Shown piece by piece: positions 61,586 through 64,000 of a stretch of DNA of 64,000 nucleotides. The DNA comes from an uncultured Oscillospiraceae bacterium (GTDB taxonomy: Bacteria; Bacillota; Clostridia; Oscillospirales; Oscillospiraceae). Positions within the stretch are counted from its first letter, which is position 1. Every line of letters begins with the position of its first letter. The stretch covers positions 62,001 through 126,000 of the forward strand of contig CALXDP010000002.1 in the NCBI GenBank assembly GCA_944387095.1, in the 5' to 3' direction. Under the pieces are notes generated by a model. It worked only from the letters and a program-made list of their open reading frames with translations. It was not told the DNA's origin and made no database searches. The translations under genes and the position numbers were made by a program.

Positions 61586-63022
61586 TTAGACCTTAAGTTC
61601 TGTATCTTTCTCTGTGAGCGCATCCCTATGGGCGTCCAGAACCGGGCGGATAAATTCGTTCAGAAAATCAGTGACCTGTTCCGAGCAGCGGCCGATATAA
61701 CGGGACGGCTCCATATGGGCGGTCAGTTCCTCCCGGGTCATCCCAAACATGGGATCGCCTGCAATGAGGTCCAGCAGATTATTGGGCAGGCCCAGATCCT
61801 TCACATTGTGTCCGGCCTCTAAGGCGTGGACACGGATGCGCTCGTGCAGCTCTTGACGGTTGCCGCCCCGCTTGACCGCGTCCATCATGATGTTTTCGCT
61901 GGCCATGAAAGGCAGTTCCTCCAAGATATGCTTTTCAATGACCTTTTCATGGACCACAAGGCCGGAAGAGACATTGATATAGATATTGAGAATCGCGTCC
62001 ACCGCAAGGAACGCCTCCGGCACGGAAATACGCTTGTTGGCGGAATCGTCCAAAGTTCGCTCAAACCACTGGGTGGCCGCAGTAAAGGTGGGGTTGGCCA
62101 CATCAGCCATCACGTAGCGGGCCAACGCGCAGATCCGCTCACAGCGCATGGGATTGCGCTTATAGGGCATGGCAGAGGAGCCAATCTGCTTGCTTTCAAA
62201 GGGCTCCTCCACCTCCTTCAAGTGGCACAGCAGGCGCACATCGGTGGCAAACTTGCTGGCAGACTGAGCGATTCCGGCAAGCGCATACAACACATCGGCA
62301 TCCACTTTTCGGGAGTAGGTTTGGCCTGAGACCGGAACGGACGCGTCAAACCCCATTTCCCTGGCGATCTTGCGGTCCAGGTCCTTGCATTTTTCATGAT
62401 CCCCTTCAAACAGTTCCAGAAAGGATGCCTGGGTGCCGGTGGTGCCCTTGCATCCCAGAAGTTTCAATTTTGCAATGCGGTGCTCTACCTCTTCCAGATC
62501 CATCAGCAGATCATACATCCAGAGCGTGGCCCTCTTCCCTACTGTAACCAGCTGGGCTGCCTGAAAATGGGTAAATCCCAACGTGGGAAGGGCTTTATAG
62601 CGCTGAGCAAATTGAGCAAGATTATGCAACGTTTTTACGAGCTTATCCCGGATCAGGCAAAGCCCTTCCCGCATGATGATAACATCGGTATTGTCGCCCA
62701 CATAGCAGCTGGTGGCTCCGAGATGGATGATGGGCATTGCTTTGGGACACTGGGCGCCATAGGCATGGATATGCGCCATGACATCATGGCGCAGTTCCTT
62801 TTCCTTTTGTGCCGCCAGGTCATAGTCAATATCGGTGATATGGCGCTCCATTTCGTCGATCTGCTCCTGGGTGACAGGTAAGCCAAGCTCCATTTCCGCC
62901 CGGGCCAAGGCGACCCAAAGCCGGCGCCAAGTGGAAAACTTCTTGTCCGGCGAAAAGATATACTGCATCTTGTCACTAGCATAGCGAGAAGATAGCGGAC
63001 TTTCATAAATAGATTTACTCAC
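61586..63022 (-). CDS. purB: adenylosuccinate lyase
   Basis: A 478-residue fumarase-superfamily enzyme acting twice in purine synthesis. The signature loop GSSAMPYKRNPMRCER is near residue 285; the catalytic His lies in TLGFTHFQAAQ near 152 and HLGATSCYVGDNTD near 100. Length fits the longer, eukaryote-like branch. The start is taken as the GTG at 63022, giving VSKSIYESPLSSRYAS, with GGGAGG upstream; the frame reaches an ATG at 63079 that lies next to the -10 and has no ribosome site. Confidence 0.93.
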   Translation of the reverse strand: MSKSIYESPLSSRYASDKMQYIFSPDKKFSTWRRLWVALARAEMELGLPVTQEQIDEMERHITDIDYDLAAQKEKELRHDVMAHIHAYGAQCPKAMPIIHLGATSCYVGDNTDVIIMREGLCLIRDKLVKTLHNLAQFAQRYKALPTLGFTHFQAAQLVTVGKRATLWMYDLLMDLEEVEHRIAKLKLLGCKGTTGTQASFLELFEGDHEKCKDLDRKIAREMGFDASVPVSGQTYSRKVDADVLYALAGIAQSASKFATDVRLLCHLKEVEEPFESKQIGSSAMPYKRNPMRCERICALARYVMADVANPTFTAATQWFERTLDDSANKRISVPEAFLAVDAILNIYINVSSGLVVHEKVIEKHILEELPFMASENIMMDAVKRGGNRQELHERIRVHALEAGHNVKDLGLPNNLLDLIAGDPMFGMTREELTAHMEPSRYIGRCSEQVTDFLNEFIRPVLDAHRDALTEKDTELKV

Positions 63023-63084
63023 CTTGAAACGCAACCTCCCTGCGCTGGAATCCAGCGGCTTTTTCAATCGAAAATTCATTCCTG

Positions 63085-63113
63085 ATTATATCATGCTTTC
63101 TATGTCATAACAA
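63085..63113 (-). promoter_or_regulatory. sigma-70 type promoter for purB-pfkA
   Basis: Minus-strand TTGTTA (63108-63113), 17-nt spacer, consensus TATAAT (63085-63090). Confidence 0.72.
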
Positions 63114-63172
63114 GTACAAGTCCCCAAATTAGCCTTTGACTTCTCTGATGGCAGACCGGGTTGCAGAACAAA

Positions 63173-64000
63173 TCATGGATGATATTTCTGGAGCAGCACT
63201 TGCGCAAAATCCCGGGCCAAAACATTGTATTTTCGGTAATATGTGGAGTTCCTGTCGTTATATCGGTTGCCCACATAAATCCATTCGCAGTACTCATAAA
63301 AGAGCGCCAGATCCAGCGCTTTTTGATATTCTGAAAATGGAATGCCGAGGGGCTGAAGGAGGTTTTGATAGTAATAGTCGATGGCAAACGCCCGGTCCTC
63401 CGCTTCAAGATGAAACAGATTGTCCGGCTGCTGTGTCCCATGGGCAATCAGACGAGCAAAAGATGTGGGATAGGCCATGATATCAGCGGCCTCCCAGTCT
63501 ATCATGACAGCGCGCCTGTCATCCACAAGGACATTGAATGGCAGTAGATCATCATGACACAGCGTCTTAGGTGTGGATTGAAACATCGTCAGGAACCAAT
63601 CGTATACCGCCTCTAAGACAGAGTCTTCCAAGTAGTCCCTCCGCTTCCGGCGCTGCTCCAGGCACGCCGCATAGGACAGACCTCTTTTGCCTGCATCAGC
63701 GTCCCAGAATTCACGCTGCATCAAGATTAGACTGTCCAATGCCAGCCGAAGCGCATCTCTGGTACAGTGCGTCAGCGGCTTTCCTTGGATTTCTTCCATC
63801 AGAATCCAGGTTCCTTGGCGGTCCTCATGCCGGGCGTACAGTTTGGGCGCGTACTTCGGGCTATGGGACAGAAAACTGGAATATACCGCAACTTCATCAC
63901 CTTTTGCCAGCTTCAGCACATAATGGCCGGAAGCGCTATGGATCCCGTAAACGTTGTAGGGTTTTCCGTCCTCTTCTGCATGGTATTGGGAAATGCCGGT
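63173..64000 (-). CDS. phosphotransferase (APH/choline kinase fold), 5'-truncated by window edge
   Basis: The frame is open to the right edge, so the N-terminus is missing; 275 residues are seen. The kinase-like features are LMEEIQGKPL (hinge), the catalytic loop LCHDDLLPFNVLV and the metal-binding MIDWEAADI. This is the aminoglycoside phosphotransferase/choline kinase superfamily. Most such genes in anaerobes phosphorylate small alcohols such as choline or sugars; resistance cannot be inferred. The bases at the edge (YHAEEDGKPYNVYGIHSASG) continue the same protein. Confidence 0.85.
   Translation of the reverse strand, partial: TGISQYHAEEDGKPYNVYGIHSASGHYVLKLAKGDEVAVYSSFLSHSPKYAPKLYARHEDRQGTWILMEEIQGKPLTHCTRDALRLALDSLILMQREFWDADAGKRGLSYAACLEQRRKRRDYLEDSVLEAVYDWFLTMFQSTPKTLCHDDLLPFNVLVDDRRAVMIDWEAADIMAYPTSFARLIAHGTQQPDNLFHLEAEDRAFAIDYYYQNLLQPLGIPFSEYQKALDLALFYEYCEWIYVGNRYNDRNSTYYRKYNVLARDFAQVLLQKYHP

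Noticed and set aside
63173..64000. Aminoglycoside resistance gene
   Set aside because: Only the general kinase fold motifs are seen; substrate specificity cannot be inferred and there is no mobile context.

Overview
The window is about 64 kb of chromosome from a Gram-positive, endospore-forming anaerobe. GC is high for Clostridia, with many GTG/TTG starts and strong Shine-Dalgarno (SD) sequences. Gene order follows conserved Firmicute blocks: rplS-rbgA-rnhB-yraN, tig-clpP-clpX-lon-engB, and yicC-remA-gmk-rpoZ-priA-def-fmt-rsmB-rlmN-prpC-prkC-rsgA-spoVM. Together with a pyrophosphate-type PFK, an EFR1 ferredoxin and a DUF3343/class V aminotransferase pair, this suggests the Oscillospiraceae (Flavonifractor/Lawsonibacter-like). 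That placement is inference; there is no rRNA gene to test it.

Layout. 1-3.6 kb: two DUF362 paralogues flank an NCS2 nucleobase permease. 3.6-4.3 kb: thioredoxin diverges from tRNA-Thr(CGT). 4.3-4.9 kb: gene-free, hairpin-rich spacer. 4.9-6.3 kb: an unknown gene and a flavodoxin-ferredoxin. 6.4-8.0 kb: an M23/M50 pair behind a near-perfect sigma-E promoter, resembling spoIVFA-spoIVFB. 8.0-9.0 kb: an orphan dTDP-glucose dehydratase. 9.3-14.9 kb: ribosome and RNA housekeeping genes, a dipeptidase, threonine synthase and a phosphoesterase. 14.9-22.4 kb: the protein quality-control block. 22.5-25.9 kb: carD, ispD, ispF and the DUF3343/aminotransferase pair. 26-42.5 kb: a long run from cdaA-cdaR through DNA replication restart, translation initiation, rRNA modification and the Stp/PrkC signalling pair to rsgA.

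42.5-45.9 kb is the most distinctive part. A 23-codon spoVM is followed by a SipL-type SPOCS/LysM protein and by spoIVA behind a clear sigma-E promoter, so the proteins thought to build the basement layer of the spore coat are encoded side by side. After it come a Crp-type regulator divergent from leuCDB, an atypical CoaX, an aspartate-type aminotransferase, a DUF1858 protein, trmK-nif3, the cortex amidase cwlD and radA. The right end holds a small Cys-rich protein, a Xer-like recombinase behind a 13-bp AT-rich palindrome, an amidase-fold protein, glycolytic genes (fba, PPi-type pfk and, convergently, ATP-type pfkA with purB), and the start-truncated end of a phosphotransferase.

No IS element, CRISPR array, phage module or defence system was seen. 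The interest lies in compact sporulation loci, tiny genes, unusual overlaps and a few conserved enzymes with altered motifs.
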